A stretch of 64,000 nucleotides of DNA, from contig NVUW01000007.1 in assembly GCA_002733205.1 (NCBI GenBank), forward strand, positions 118,030 through 182,029, in the 5' to 3' direction. This stretch comes from Thalassobium sp. (GTDB lineage Bacteria; Pseudomonadota; Gammaproteobacteria; Pseudomonadales; Oceanobacteraceae). Position 1 is the stretch's first letter. Every line of letters starts with the position of its first letter. The notes below the pieces were generated by a model, which was not told the origin of the DNA, made no database searches, and was given only the letters and a program-made list of their open reading frames with translations. The translations under genes and the position numbers were made by a program. Shown one piece after another: positions 39,621-47,815 of the stretch.

Positions 39621-40853
39621 TCAGTGGCCCCCGGTTACGCGCTCTGGTACTGGTTTGGTTTTTTCCATGCGGGTGTAGAACGGCATCAGCAGGAAGAAAC
39701 CAAAGTAAATAACTGAGCAGAAACGAGCCAGGAAAGTATTCAGGTCGTTCGCTGGCTGAGTACCAAGCCAGGTCAGTTCAACGAAGGCTACGGCGAAGAC
39801 AACAATAAATACTTTGCTGATCCAGCCTTTGTAGCGCCAGCTCTTAACCGGGCTGCGATCCAGCCATGGCAGAACAAACAGAACGGCAATCGCAGCGGCC
39901 ATGGCAATAACGCCCAGCAGCTTATCCGGTACTGCACGCAGGATGGCGTAGAACGCACCGAAGTACCAAACAGGAGCAATGTGTGCCGGAGTTTTCAGGC
40001 CGTTAGCAGGCTCGAAGTTCGCGTATTCCAGCATGAAGCCATTACCTTCAGGGAAGAAGAACAGCACAGTACAGAAAATCATCAGGAAGACGACAATACC
40101 CACCAGGTCATGCACGGTGTAGTAAGGGTGGAATGGAATACCATCCAGCGGCTTACCGTTTTCGTCTTTCAGTTTTTTGATATCAACGCCATCTGGGTTA
40201 TTGGAGCCCACTTCGTGCAGTGCCAACAAGTGCAGAACCACCAGCATGACGATCACCAGAGGTACCGCAACCACGTGCAGAGCGAAGAAACGGTTCAGGG
40301 TGGCACCGGAAATCAGGAAGTCACCACGAATCCATTCAGTCAGTGCATCACCGATACCAAAAGGAATAACCGAGAACAGAGAAATAATTACCTGCGCACC
40401 CCAGTAAGACATTTGTCCCCATGGCAGCACGTAACCCATGAAAGCTTCCGCCATCAGAGCCAGATAAATCAACATACCGAAGATCCAGATCAGCTCACGT
40501 GGCTTCTGGTATGAACCGTACAGAATCGCACGCATCATGTGCAGATAAACGGCAATAAAGAAGAAGGTAGCACCGGTGGAATGCAGGTAACGGATCAGCC
40601 AGCCCCACTCAACATCACGCATGATGTATTCAACAGAGGCGAAAGCGCCTTCTGCACTCGGAATGAAGTTCATGGTCAGCCAGACGCCGGTCAGGATCTG
40701 GTTGGCCAGCATCATCATTGACAGAACGCCAAAGAAGTACCAGAAGTTGAAGTTTTTCGGCGCATAGTACTTAGACATATGCTTTTCATAGGTCTGGGTG
40801 ACCGGCAGACGGTCGTCAATCCAGCCCATCAGAGTGTTTTGCTGCTTACTCAT
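39621..40853 (-). CDS. petB: Cytochrome b of the bc1 complex, with PVWY motif
   Basis: The protein has 410 residues and eight or more membrane helices. The four haem ligands lie in helices B and D (YLHSTGATFFFIAVYLHMMRA, key H residues; FFALHVVAVPLVIVMLVVLHLLALHE, key H residues). The Qo-site motif that is normally PEWY reads P294-V295-W296-Y297 in HIAPVWYFGAFYAILRA, so the Glu thought to help quinol proton exit is Val. The rest of the Qo and Qi regions is ordinary. It lies between petA and petC and overlaps the petA stop by one base. Confidence 0.96.
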   Translation of the reverse strand: MSKQQNTLMGWIDDRLPVTQTYEKHMSKYYAPKNFNFWYFFGVLSMMMLANQILTGVWLTMNFIPSAEGAFASVEYIMRDVEWGWLIRYLHSTGATFFFIAVYLHMMRAILYGSYQKPRELIWIFGMLIYLALMAEAFMGYVLPWGQMSYWGAQVIISLFSVIPFGIGDALTEWIRGDFLISGATLNRFFALHVVAVPLVIVMLVVLHLLALHEVGSNNPDGVDIKKLKDENGKPLDGIPFHPYYTVHDLVGIVVFLMIFCTVLFFFPEGNGFMLEYANFEPANGLKTPAHIAPVWYFGAFYAILRAVPDKLLGVIAMAAAIAVLFVLPWLDRSPVKSWRYKGWISKVFIVVFAVAFVELTWLGTQPANDLNTFLARFCSVIYFGFFLLMPFYTRMEKTKPVPERVTGGH

Positions 40854-41449
40854 TAAGCGTTCTCCTCGTCGACACCGATCACCAGAATGTTTTCGCCCTC
40901 AAAGGAATAAGGAGGAACAACCAGATTGGTGGCTGCCGGTGAGCCGTTGAATACACGACCAGACAGGTCGAAGCGGGAACCGTGACATGGGCAGAACCAA
41001 CCACCCTGCCAGTTTGCATCAAAAGTTTCCGGCTGAACTTCAGCGAAGTATTTCGGTGCACAACCCAGGTGAGTACACACACCCAGCAGAACAATAAATT
41101 CTGGTTTACGTGAGCGATGGATATTGTCGGCGTAAGCTGGCTGCTGTTCTTTTACGCTGTTATCCGGATCTTTAAGGCGACTGTTAAGTGCCGGTAAATT
41201 ATCCAGAGTTTCCTGAGTGCGGCGGGCAATATACACCGGCTTACCACGCCATGCGGCGGTGAGCATCGCACCCGGCTCAATTTTGCTGATATCGACTTTT
41301 GCCGGAGCACCTGCTGCTTTCGCCTTCTCACTTGGCAACCAAGATTTCACGAAGGGTACTGCGAGAAAGCCAGCGCCGACAGCACCGACGCCGGCTGTAG
41401 CGCCTACGAGCAGAGTACGCCGACTTTTATTCACGCCGTCTTGACTCAT
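40853..41449 (-). CDS. petA: Rieske iron-sulfur subunit of the bc1 complex
   Basis: The protein has 198 residues from the ATG at 41449 (MSQDGVNKSRRTLLVGATAG); GGGAG lies about 12 bases upstream, and an ATG two codons earlier is also possible. A twin-arginine-like KSRRTLL precedes the single membrane anchor. The cluster-binding boxes are CTHLGC and CPCHGS. It moves electrons from quinol to cytochrome c1. It is the first gene of petABC. Confidence 0.96.
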   Translation of the reverse strand: MSQDGVNKSRRTLLVGATAGVGAVGAGFLAVPFVKSWLPSEKAKAAGAPAKVDISKIEPGAMLTAAWRGKPVYIARRTQETLDNLPALNSRLKDPDNSVKEQQPAYADNIHRSRKPEFIVLLGVCTHLGCAPKYFAEVQPETFDANWQGGWFCPCHGSRFDLSGRVFNGSPAATNLVVPPYSFEGENILVIGVDEENA

Positions 41450-41613
41450 TACCATCTTCTCCCATCAAAAAAATTCTTTTGTGCTACAAGGTCAGGAGCC
41501 TGTTGTACTTTTTTTGCACAGACCCAGCGTAGCATACAGAGCGGCGCACATAGTAAAGAAATTGGGAGGTGGAAACAACCTGAAAAACCCACAGAACATG
41601 GGGTTTTGGACAT

Positions 41614-41650
41614 AAAAAAAGCGTCCATTGACATAAGCCAATGAACGCTT
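41614..41650 (-). terminator. Rho-independent terminator of rplM-rpsI
   Basis: On the minus strand AAGCGTTCATTG pairs with CAATGGACGCTT (one G-T pair) around an 8-base loop, followed by TTTTTT. It lies about 23 bases after the rpsI stop. A second weaker hairpin (AACCC/GGGTT with T run, 41585-41609) follows and may serve as a back-up. Confidence 0.88.
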
Positions 41651-41672
41651 CTTTTTGTATCCTTCGAGCGAA

Positions 41673-42065
41673 TTAACGCTTGGAGAATTGTGGTTTCTTA
41701 CGTGCTTTACGCAGACCCACTTTCTTACGCTCAACTTCACGAGCATCACGGGTAACATAACCCGCTGCACGCAGAGAAGGACGCAGAGTTTCGTCGTATT
41801 GCATCAGCGCACGGGTAATACCGTGACGGATTGCACCGGCCTGGCCGTTACCACCACCGCCGTTAACGTTAACAATAACGTCAAACTTGGTCAGGCTTTC
41901 AGTCAGTTCGAGTGGCTGACGAACAACCATGCGAGCGGTTTCACGACCGAAGTAAACATCCAGAGGACGTTTGTTAACGACAATGCTGCCTGTACCAGGA
42001 CGCAGGAACACACGAGCTGTGGAAGTCTTACGACGACCGGTACCATAGTATTGAGTGACTGCCAT
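41673..42065 (-). CDS. rpsI: 30S ribosomal protein S9
   Basis: The protein has 130 residues: [20 protein letters not shown] at the N-terminus, [19 protein letters not shown] in the middle and the conserved basic tail ending KKPQFSKR that reaches the P-site tRNA. The ATG at 42065 is chosen by family alignment; one codon earlier is also ATG. It follows rplM by a few bases, the universal L13-S9 pair. Confidence 0.98.
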   Translation of the reverse strand: MAVTQYYGTGRRKTSTARVFLRPGTGSIVVNKRPLDVYFGRETARMVVRQPLELTESLTKFDVIVNVNGGGGNGQAGAIRHGITRALMQYDETLRPSLRAAGYVTRDAREVERKKVGLRKARKKPQFSKR

Positions 42066-42069
42066 CATA

Positions 42070-42501
42070 TTATCCCAGTTTCAGTTCTTGCGGCTGCTGA
42101 GCGGTATGCGGATGCTCGCTACCAGCATAAACTTTCATTTTTTTGTACATGGCACGACCTAAAGGATTCTTTGGAAGCATACCTTTAACGGCCAGTTCGA
42201 TTACCATTTCAGGCTTATGGTCGATCAGTTTCTCGAAAGAAATAGACTTCAGACCACCTGGGTAACCAGTGTGATGATGGTACATCTTGTCACTGGTTTT
42301 ATTACCGGTAACTTTTACTTTGTCTGCATTGATAACAACGATGTAATCGCCGGTATCAACGTGTGGAGTGTATTCTGGCTTGTGCTTGCCTCTCAGACGG
42401 CGAGCAACCTCAGTGGCCAGGCGACCCAGCGTCTGTTCAGCTGCATCAACTACAAACCACTCACGTTTTACGGTTTCGGGTTTCGCGCTGTATGTTTTCA
42501 T
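42070..42501 (-). CDS. rplM: 50S ribosomal protein L13
   Basis: The protein has 143 residues (E. coli 142): [56 protein letters not shown] and [19 protein letters not shown]. It is an early-assembly protein of the large subunit. The ATG at 42501 fits the family start. It has a strong promoter and is cotranscribed with rpsI. Confidence 0.98.
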   Translation of the reverse strand: MKTYSAKPETVKREWFVVDAAEQTLGRLATEVARRLRGKHKPEYTPHVDTGDYIVVINADKVKVTGNKTSDKMYHHHTGYPGGLKSISFEKLIDHKPEMVIELAVKGMLPKNPLGRAMYKKMKVYAGSEHPHTAQQPQELKLG

Positions 42502-42546
42502 CAATTTCTCGCCTTTAAGGGCATGTTGATTCGAAAAGAGGGCGGC

Positions 42547-42575
42547 ATTCTATAGGAAGGAAGATCCTTCCGCAA
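42547..42575 (-). promoter_or_regulatory. Sigma-70 promoter for rplM-rpsI
   Basis: On the minus strand TTGCGG (42570-42575) and TAGAAT (42547-42552) are 17 bases apart, 46 bases before the rplM ATG. A GC-rich start region follows, as expected for a ribosomal-protein promoter under stringent control. An inverted repeat GGAAGGATCTTCC fills the spacer. Confidence 0.6.
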
Positions 42576-42656
42576 GTCATAATCCTGTATGAATTATGAT
42601 CCGGCCGGTAACTCAGGCAAAGCCCGGACCGGTACAGAGATGGCGCCCGCCGGCAC

Positions 42657-42697
42657 AGTAAAAGAAACCGCCGCTTGCAGGGCTGCAAGCGGCGGTT
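42657..42697 (-). terminator. Terminator of the small membrane protein gene
   Basis: A perfect 14-bp stem, AACCGCCGCTTGCA with TGCAAGCGGCGGTT (42666-42697), closes a 4-base loop. On the minus strand it is followed by TCTTTTA, and it lies 27 bases after the stop of the membrane-protein gene. Confidence 0.7.
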
Positions 42698-42724
42698 CAG
42701 GTATCTGTGCTGGCTGTGCTTTGA

Positions 42725-43042
42725 TCAGTAATGTTCCGGCTCGCGGAACTTCACCAGACCGTAAATCAGGGTCAGCATGGTGACCATGATATCGAGCAGG
42801 ATGGCCAGGGCCATCATAGTCGAGGTGTCTTCCTGCTGGTCGTAACCCAGCGTTTGCCCGACATAGAAGCAGGTAACGCTGACGACAAAACCAATCAGGA
42901 TGCAGGCTACCAGAAAATAGCCCTTGCCGTCATCCATCGTGAGCGTTTCATCCAGAACCTTTACCTGCAACAGGAAGTAAGCGCCGTAACAAAGCAGACA
43001 TGCCAGCGCCATACCGACCAGAAAATAAGCAACCATAATCAT
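42725..43042 (-). CDS. Small integral membrane protein of unknown function
   Basis: From the ATG at 43042 (AGG 6 bases upstream) the protein has 105 residues: MIMVAYFLVGMALACLLCYG as a first membrane helix, a short loop with KVLDETLTMDDGKGYF, and two more helices (GKGYFLVACILIGFVVSVTCF region; MMALAILLDIMVTMLTLIYG), ending KFREPEHY. I do not recognise the family. A longer frame reaches 43159 but runs into the kinase gene and has no ribosome site. It lies 73 bases downstream of the kinase on the same strand and may be cotranscribed. Confidence 0.7.
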   Translation of the reverse strand: MIMVAYFLVGMALACLLCYGAYFLLQVKVLDETLTMDDGKGYFLVACILIGFVVSVTCFYVGQTLGYDQQEDTSTMMALAILLDIMVTMLTLIYGLVKFREPEHY

Positions 43043-43115
43043 TAACCTGCAGAACAATAACTGGTTAAAGACTAGTTCAGATACGGCAGGCCGCAAGACA
43101 ACACTGACCGTACTG

Positions 43116-44930
43116 TCAGCGAGCCTTATTGCCACTCTGTGCGCTTTTCTGCTCTTCATCGCGCCGCAGTATGCGCGACACCAACATTCTCAGCTGCGCA
43201 GGCTTGATGGGCTTGTGCAGATAATCCAGCTGCAGGCGGCGGAATTCATTGACGACGTCATCACTGGTATCTCCCGTAACAATCAAAGCCGGCACATCCG
43301 CAATAACCGAGCGGATCACAGACACAAAGTCACAGCCATTGTATTTTCCTGGCATACGATAATCGGCAATCAGTAATTGTGGGCAGAATCCATCATGGAC
43401 AGCCTGAAGGGCAGATTCCGTGGTCAGAAAACCTGTACATTCCGCGCCCCATGACGATAAAAGAGAATCCGTTGCTTCAAGGATCAATGCCTCATTATCA
43501 ACAATCATAACCCGCAGGCCATTAAGGCTTCCTGAAATACTGCCGCTCTCAGCAGTATTCAACATGGGAGGCGCGCGTTCCTCCTCTTTGCCGGGAGGCA
43601 ATGTAATAATGAACTCCGTTCCTTTGCCCAGTTCAGAGCGCACCTCAATATCATGACCCAGGAGGCCCAGAATCCGGCGTACTATCGCCAACCCCAGCCC
43701 CAGCCCCAGACGGCGGTCCCGCTCCTGATTCTCAACCTGAAAAAATTCCTGAAAAATAGCCTCCAGGTTTTCAGCGGATATGCCGATGCCGGTATCCCGG
43801 ATATGCATGCGTACGGCACCACCATCGACACTCTCAAAACGGACATCCACCTTACCATGCTCGGTATAACGGAATGCATTGACTAGCAGATTGGTGATAA
43901 CCCTTTCCAACAAAATGGGATCCGATTTAACGATATGCCGCCCATAGTCAACATTAAAGTCCAATCCCTGCTGTCCGGCCTTCAGCTGAAACTGACACTC
44001 CAGTTTGTGAAATATATCCTCCAGCATAAAGCTGATACGACTTACCTGCACATTGCCGGAGTCGAGATGCGATACGTCAAATAATGCATCAAGAAGCTCA
44101 TTAAGCGCCCCCACTCCCTGACGAATATTACGCAAATCGGTTTGCATCTCAGGCTCCCGCACTTTTGCAGCAAGAATCTCGGTATACAGGTTGACCGCCT
44201 GTAACGGCTGACGCAGATCATGGCTGGCAGATGCAAGAAAGCGCGACTTCTCCTCACTGGCCCGGTTTGCCCGATCCGTCTGCTGCTGTAAATCGGCAAT
44301 CAGATCAAGGTTGGCGTATTTAAGACGAATAGAGTTGTCGATAACTCTGTGCACCGTCCGGCTGAAACCAAAGGTGGCAAACAAATACACCGCGGCACCA
44401 AATCCCATCCAGCGATACATATACTGATCCTGAGTAACCATACTCAGGATCATCGGCAGCATAAGCGGTGCTGAAAACAGGATATAAGATACTGGCCGGG
44501 ATGAAAGCGATACCATGCTACCAGCGATCATGCTGATAAAGGTCAGTATCAGATAGGCAAGGTTATTAATATTCTCTGCATCAAACAGTACTGCACCACC
44601 AGCTCCCCATACGCAGCCGGTAAGAAAAATCAGAAAAGTCTGATCTCTGCCGTAGCGGAATATTTCTTTGTGCGTACTGATCGTATTACCCGGGTAATGA
44701 TAATGCACCATCCGGATTGCGAGCATAATGTAAAGTGCAATACTCCAGAGAATTACCCGCGTCGCATAATCACCTCCCCAGAAGACAATTAATAAAGGCA
44801 CACTGCCCAACAAATTACCCATGAGGATCATTGGTGTATTACGGCGAACTACCCTGATTTTTTCAGCAAGGATCTCGTTTTCATATTCGGATGACGTGGC
44901 AGTATTTTGGTCAAACCATAATCGCTGCAT
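43116..44930 (-). CDS. Hybrid sensor histidine kinase with membrane sensor and C-terminal receiver
   Basis: From the ATG at 44930 the protein has 604 residues: about six membrane helices (about 33-190), a HisKA domain with phosphorylated H237 in SASHDLRQPLQAV, an HATPase domain (about 335-455) with NLLVNAFRYT, RDTGIGI and LGLGLAIV, and a receiver domain (about 480-595) with the acceptor Asp in LLIADYRMPG. The HDLRQPLQAV H-box marks a subgroup common in Pseudomonas and relatives. The signal is unknown. It lies 10 bases after the NarL-type regulator and is probably its partner. Confidence 0.9.
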   Translation of the reverse strand: MQRLWFDQNTATSSEYENEILAEKIRVVRRNTPMILMGNLLGSVPLLIVFWGGDYATRVILWSIALYIMLAIRMVHYHYPGNTISTHKEIFRYGRDQTFLIFLTGCVWGAGGAVLFDAENINNLAYLILTFISMIAGSMVSLSSRPVSYILFSAPLMLPMILSMVTQDQYMYRWMGFGAAVYLFATFGFSRTVHRVIDNSIRLKYANLDLIADLQQQTDRANRASEEKSRFLASASHDLRQPLQAVNLYTEILAAKVREPEMQTDLRNIRQGVGALNELLDALFDVSHLDSGNVQVSRISFMLEDIFHKLECQFQLKAGQQGLDFNVDYGRHIVKSDPILLERVITNLLVNAFRYTEHGKVDVRFESVDGGAVRMHIRDTGIGISAENLEAIFQEFFQVENQERDRRLGLGLGLAIVRRILGLLGHDIEVRSELGKGTEFIITLPPGKEEERAPPMLNTAESGSISGSLNGLRVMIVDNEALILEATDSLLSSWGAECTGFLTTESALQAVHDGFCPQLLIADYRMPGKYNGCDFVSVIRSVIADVPALIVTGDTSDDVVNEFRRLQLDYLHKPIKPAQLRMLVSRILRRDEEQKSAQSGNKAR

Positions 44931-44940
44931 AAATACTTGC

Positions 44941-45567
44941 CTAATCAAGGCCCAGCTGGTGTGCTTTTTTACTAGACTCAGAGCGGCTCTGTGCTCCCAG
45001 AGCATGAAAGATAGCGCTAAGATGGGACTTTACTGTAGCAACACTCAGACACAACTGTTCGGCAATCGCCTGATTGGACAACCCCTTCTTAACCAACCTG
45101 AGAACCTCGAGCTGGCGTGGCGTCATATTATGCTGGGCAGCCCAAAGAGCACCGTCAGACAGAAAGTCTTCTTCATTAATATCGGTTTTATTGGAGTAGA
45201 CCACCTTGCCATTCATCACATCAGCAATGGTCTGAACAATTCGATCGCCTGACGATGACTTCGGGATAAAGCTCATTGCCCCAAGCTCAATGGCTTTACG
45301 CATGTCCTCCGGATCGCGGGATGCAGAAACAATAATAATCGGCGTCAGATTGACACACTTATTCATTTCAGCGAGCAACATAAATCCGTCCATAATAGGC
45401 AGGCGCAAATCCACCAGCGCAATATCGAACTTAACCGACCTCATACGCTCCAGAGCAGCCCGGCCATTATTGACCGTTTCGATCTCAGCATTCAGATCAG
45501 ACGCGGATAATATGCCCTTTAGCCCATCCACAAACATCTGATGATCATCAACCAGAAGTATCTTCAT
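44941..45567 (-). CDS. NarL/LuxR-family response regulator
   Basis: The protein has 208 residues: a receiver domain with the acid pocket D7-D8 (LLVDDHQ), acceptor D53 (ALVDLRLPIMDG) and the conserved Lys in FIPKSSSGD, then a LuxR-type helix-turn-helix (about 143-205: TPRQLEVLRLVKKGLSNQAIAEQL, key part LSNQAIAEQLCLSVATVKSHL). GGAGAG precedes the ATG. It is cotranscribed with the hybrid kinase and divergent, across a 545-bp gap, from the first GLUG-type surface protein, which makes that gene a candidate target. Confidence 0.93.
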   Translation of the reverse strand: MKILLVDDHQMFVDGLKGILSASDLNAEIETVNNGRAALERMRSVKFDIALVDLRLPIMDGFMLLAEMNKCVNLTPIIIVSASRDPEDMRKAIELGAMSFIPKSSSGDRIVQTIADVMNGKVVYSNKTDINEEDFLSDGALWAAQHNMTPRQLEVLRLVKKGLSNQAIAEQLCLSVATVKSHLSAIFHALGAQSRSESSKKAHQLGLD

Positions 45568-45976
45568 ATCAGCTCTCCATGCCCAATCCTACAGGCCGCA
45601 CATAAGCCTATTATGATATTCCATATTAATCCACCTGTAACCAGCCAAAAGGATGGTGCCGGATATGCCAAAGAAGTAAGTATTCGAGACAAATCCCTTA
45701 TAAATCAGCCTGCTATACCTGTCGTCCAGTGATATCTGAAAATCCACCTGCGACAGCGCTGTCCAGACACTGACAATTTCAACACGAAGAATACGCATAC
45801 CATCAAATCAGCGATACACTGAGAACGAATATAAATACCGGTGCAAATACGCTGACAAAGCGGTGGTCGCACGTACATCTTTTGAGTTTAAATATACACC
45901 CTCCGAAAGAATGTAACCCGTCATAATTTGCTGTATCTCACCGAAAAATTCCAATTAAATTCCCGGCAACATATTT

Positions 45977-45994
45977 CATCCTTATGAAGGATAA
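45977..45994 (+). promoter_or_regulatory. Inverted-repeat motif upstream of the first GLUG-type gene (copy 1)
   Basis: CATCCTTATGAAGGATAA contains ATCCTT mirrored by AAGGAT. Copy 2 (47716-47733) upstream of the second GLUG-type gene matches 15 of 18 positions. The copies lie about 118 and 82 bases before the two ATGs. A shared regulator is plausible but unproven. Confidence 0.4.
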
Positions 45995-46039
45995 AATCCC
46001 GCAGCAACAGGTAATAACATCCGTCTCACCATACACACC

Positions 46040-46067
46040 CTGCCTGAATTTCAGAATAATCAGGCAG
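46040..46067 (+). promoter_or_regulatory. Leader hairpin before the first GLUG-type gene
   Basis: CTGCCTGA (46040-46047) pairs perfectly with TCAGGCAG (46060-46067) around a 12-base AT-rich loop, 45 bases before the ATG. No T run follows. It may be an operator or an mRNA leader structure. Confidence 0.4.
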
Positions 46068-46112
46068 CCAATAACAATCACATAACGACGATGACGGATA
46101 ATCGGTGACTCT

Positions 46113-47522
46113 ATGAAATTTAAAAAAACACTTCTGGCCGCCGCCATTATTGGCCTTAGCGCTCAGGTATTAGCTGCGGAACCACGCGAAGATTACGATC
46201 TGGATGACAACGGGCTGATTGAAATCAACAGCCTGCAGGATCTGGACGCGATGCGTAATTACCGCGATGCAGAATCCGAATTTAACCTCAGCACTGCAAC
46301 AGGCTGCCCGGAAAGCGGCTGCACCGGTTTTGAACTGACCACTGACCTTAATTTTGATACCAACGGCGATGGCGTTATCAACGCCAGTGACGAATTCTGG
46401 AATGACGGTTTAGGCTGGGAGCCTGTTGGCAGCAGCCCTAGTCCGACCTTTGGCGCCATCTTTGACGGTAAAAATCATGTTATCCGTAACCTGTATATCA
46501 ACCGTCCTGAAAGCGATAACGTCGGTTTATTCGCCCGTGTGTACTGGGGTAGTATTTATAATCTGGCTATCGCGGGATCACTGACTTCGGTCACCGGCCA
46601 GAACAATGTCGGTATCCTGAGTGGCATCATCACCAAAGGTGATGTGAGCAGTGTCAGCAGCTCTGGTCAGGTACAGGGCGTGAACGCCGTTGGTGGCTTA
46701 ATTGGTAGCTATCAGACTGAAGCATATAGCAGACGCACTCTCTCGTCTTGTTACTCCACAGCAAACGTTAATGCCAGCGAAGCAGGAGCCGGAGGCATTG
46801 CAGGCTATGTAAACGCTAATAATGTCACAGAGTGTTTTGCCCTGGGCGACGTTACGGCCAACACCAAAGCCGGTGGTTTAATTGGTGAAGTCATAAGCAT
46901 AAGCATCGCTAACGCTTATGCCAGCGGCAATGTCAGTGCCACCGATATCGCTGGCGGCCTGGTCGGATATCACAATTCTTATTCTTTGAATATTTATTAT
47001 GCTTATGCCATGGGCAATGTCAGCGTCTCCGACGAGGCAGGTATTGCCGGCGGACTGATTGGCCAGGCCAATAACAGCTCGGTTAACCACAGTCACTGGA
47101 CCACAGAAACAGGCCAGCAATATCTCCATGGCGGCGGCACCCTGAGCAATGACGTCGGTAACAGCAGTTACTCCCAAAGCGTACTCAGCTGCCCGACTGC
47201 CGCCGATGATACCGACTGCACGACAGATGCCACTCTGTACCAGGACTGGACAAACAGCTACACAATGGCTGACGAAACTGTGGTGAATTACTGGGATTTC
47301 GGTACCGCGAATCAAATGCCGGTGTTAACCGCACAGGGCTATGTATTACGTGACCGTGATGGCGATGGCATTTGGGACTTTAATGATGCCTATCCGGATG
47401 ATCCGACAAACACAGAGCCAAAATCTCCAACCAGTGGTGGCAGCAGCTCCGGCGGTGGTGCACTGATCTGGTTGCTGGGCCTGGCAGCGATGGTGTCCTT
47501 ACGTCGCAAGTCAAAAGCCTGA
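46113..47522 (+). CDS. Exported GLUG-repeat protein with GlyGly-CTERM-type tail
   Basis: The protein has 469 residues. A signal peptide ends SAQVLA-AE (about 21). Then comes a module starting DYDLDDNGLIEINSLQDL, with Ca-binding-like FDTNGDGVINASDEFW, the paired cysteines CPESGC, and GLUG-type repeats (VGGLIGSY, AGGIAGYV, AGGLIGEV, AGGLVGYH, AGGLIGQA) that suggest a beta-helix. A thrombospondin-type Ca site (DRDGDGIWDFNDAYPDDP) precedes SGGSSSGGGALIWLLGLAAM with RRKSK, the Gly/Ser, hydrophobic and basic order of rhombosortase (GlyGly-CTERM) substrates, which are usually exported by type II secretion. No rhombosortase is in the window. Function unknown; adhesion or a surface role is a guess. 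GGTGA precedes the ATG. Confidence 0.82.
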   Translation: MKFKKTLLAAAIIGLSAQVLAAEPREDYDLDDNGLIEINSLQDLDAMRNYRDAESEFNLSTATGCPESGCTGFELTTDLNFDTNGDGVINASDEFWNDGLGWEPVGSSPSPTFGAIFDGKNHVIRNLYINRPESDNVGLFARVYWGSIYNLAIAGSLTSVTGQNNVGILSGIITKGDVSSVSSSGQVQGVNAVGGLIGSYQTEAYSRRTLSSCYSTANVNASEAGAGGIAGYVNANNVTECFALGDVTANTKAGGLIGEVISISIANAYASGNVSATDIAGGLVGYHNSYSLNIYYAYAMGNVSVSDEAGIAGGLIGQANNSSVNHSHWTTETGQQYLHGGGTLSNDVGNSSYSQSVLSCPTAADDTDCTTDATLYQDWTNSYTMADETVVNYWDFGTANQMPVLTAQGYVLRDRDGDGIWDFNDAYPDDPTNTEPKSPTSGGSSSGGGALIWLLGLAAMVSLRRKSKA

Positions 47523-47540
47523 CAAATAGTTGCTGAAATA

Positions 47541-47565
47541 AAAACCCCGCATCGCGGGGTTTTTT
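47541..47565 (+). terminator. Rho-independent terminator after the first GLUG-type gene
   Basis: AACCCCGC (47543-47550), loop ATC and GCGGGGTT are followed by a T run (to 47565). It lies about 20 bases after the stop, so the second GLUG-type gene has its own promoter in the 293-base gap. Confidence 0.9.
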
Positions 47566-47715
47566 ATGATTTTTCAAATAACTGAATAAAATCGATAATA
47601 ACCCGCCCCAATTTCACAACAATCCATACCATCCGAAAATAAATACAGAAAAACAGCATCGTCGATTTTTATTATTTTTTTAATTTTCAAAAAACCCATT
47701 TTAAAAATGCCTTTC

Positions 47716-47733
47716 CATCCTTTTGCAGGATTA
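47716..47733 (+). promoter_or_regulatory. Inverted-repeat motif upstream of the second GLUG-type gene (copy 2)
   Basis: CATCCTTTTGCAGGATTA has ATCCT mirrored by AGGAT and matches copy 1 at 45977 in 15 of 18 positions. It lies in an AT-rich gap that also contains ATCGAT-type repeats (47748-47771). Confidence 0.4.
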
Positions 47734-47815
47734 AGCTAAGTGCACTTATCGATAAAATATCAATCGATACCCTACTCTTTTTCCCAATAGGCGTTTACCG
47801 CCACCAGGAGAAACC

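Larger units (their letters stand above)
45568..46112. other. 545-bp gene-free divergent region
   Basis: The region is AT-rich and I find no convincing gene in either strand. It separates the response-regulator gene from the first GLUG-type protein gene. It holds an inverted-repeat motif at 45977-45994 that recurs upstream of the second such gene, and a hairpin at 46040-46067. It is unusually long for this otherwise compact stretch, so several regulatory sites are likely, or a small RNA that I cannot see. Confidence 0.6.

Noticed and set aside
43043..43159. Extension of the small membrane protein upstream to 43159
   Set aside because: It would overlap the kinase 3-prime end, has no ribosome site and is not hydrophobic like the rest; the ATG at 43042 is better.
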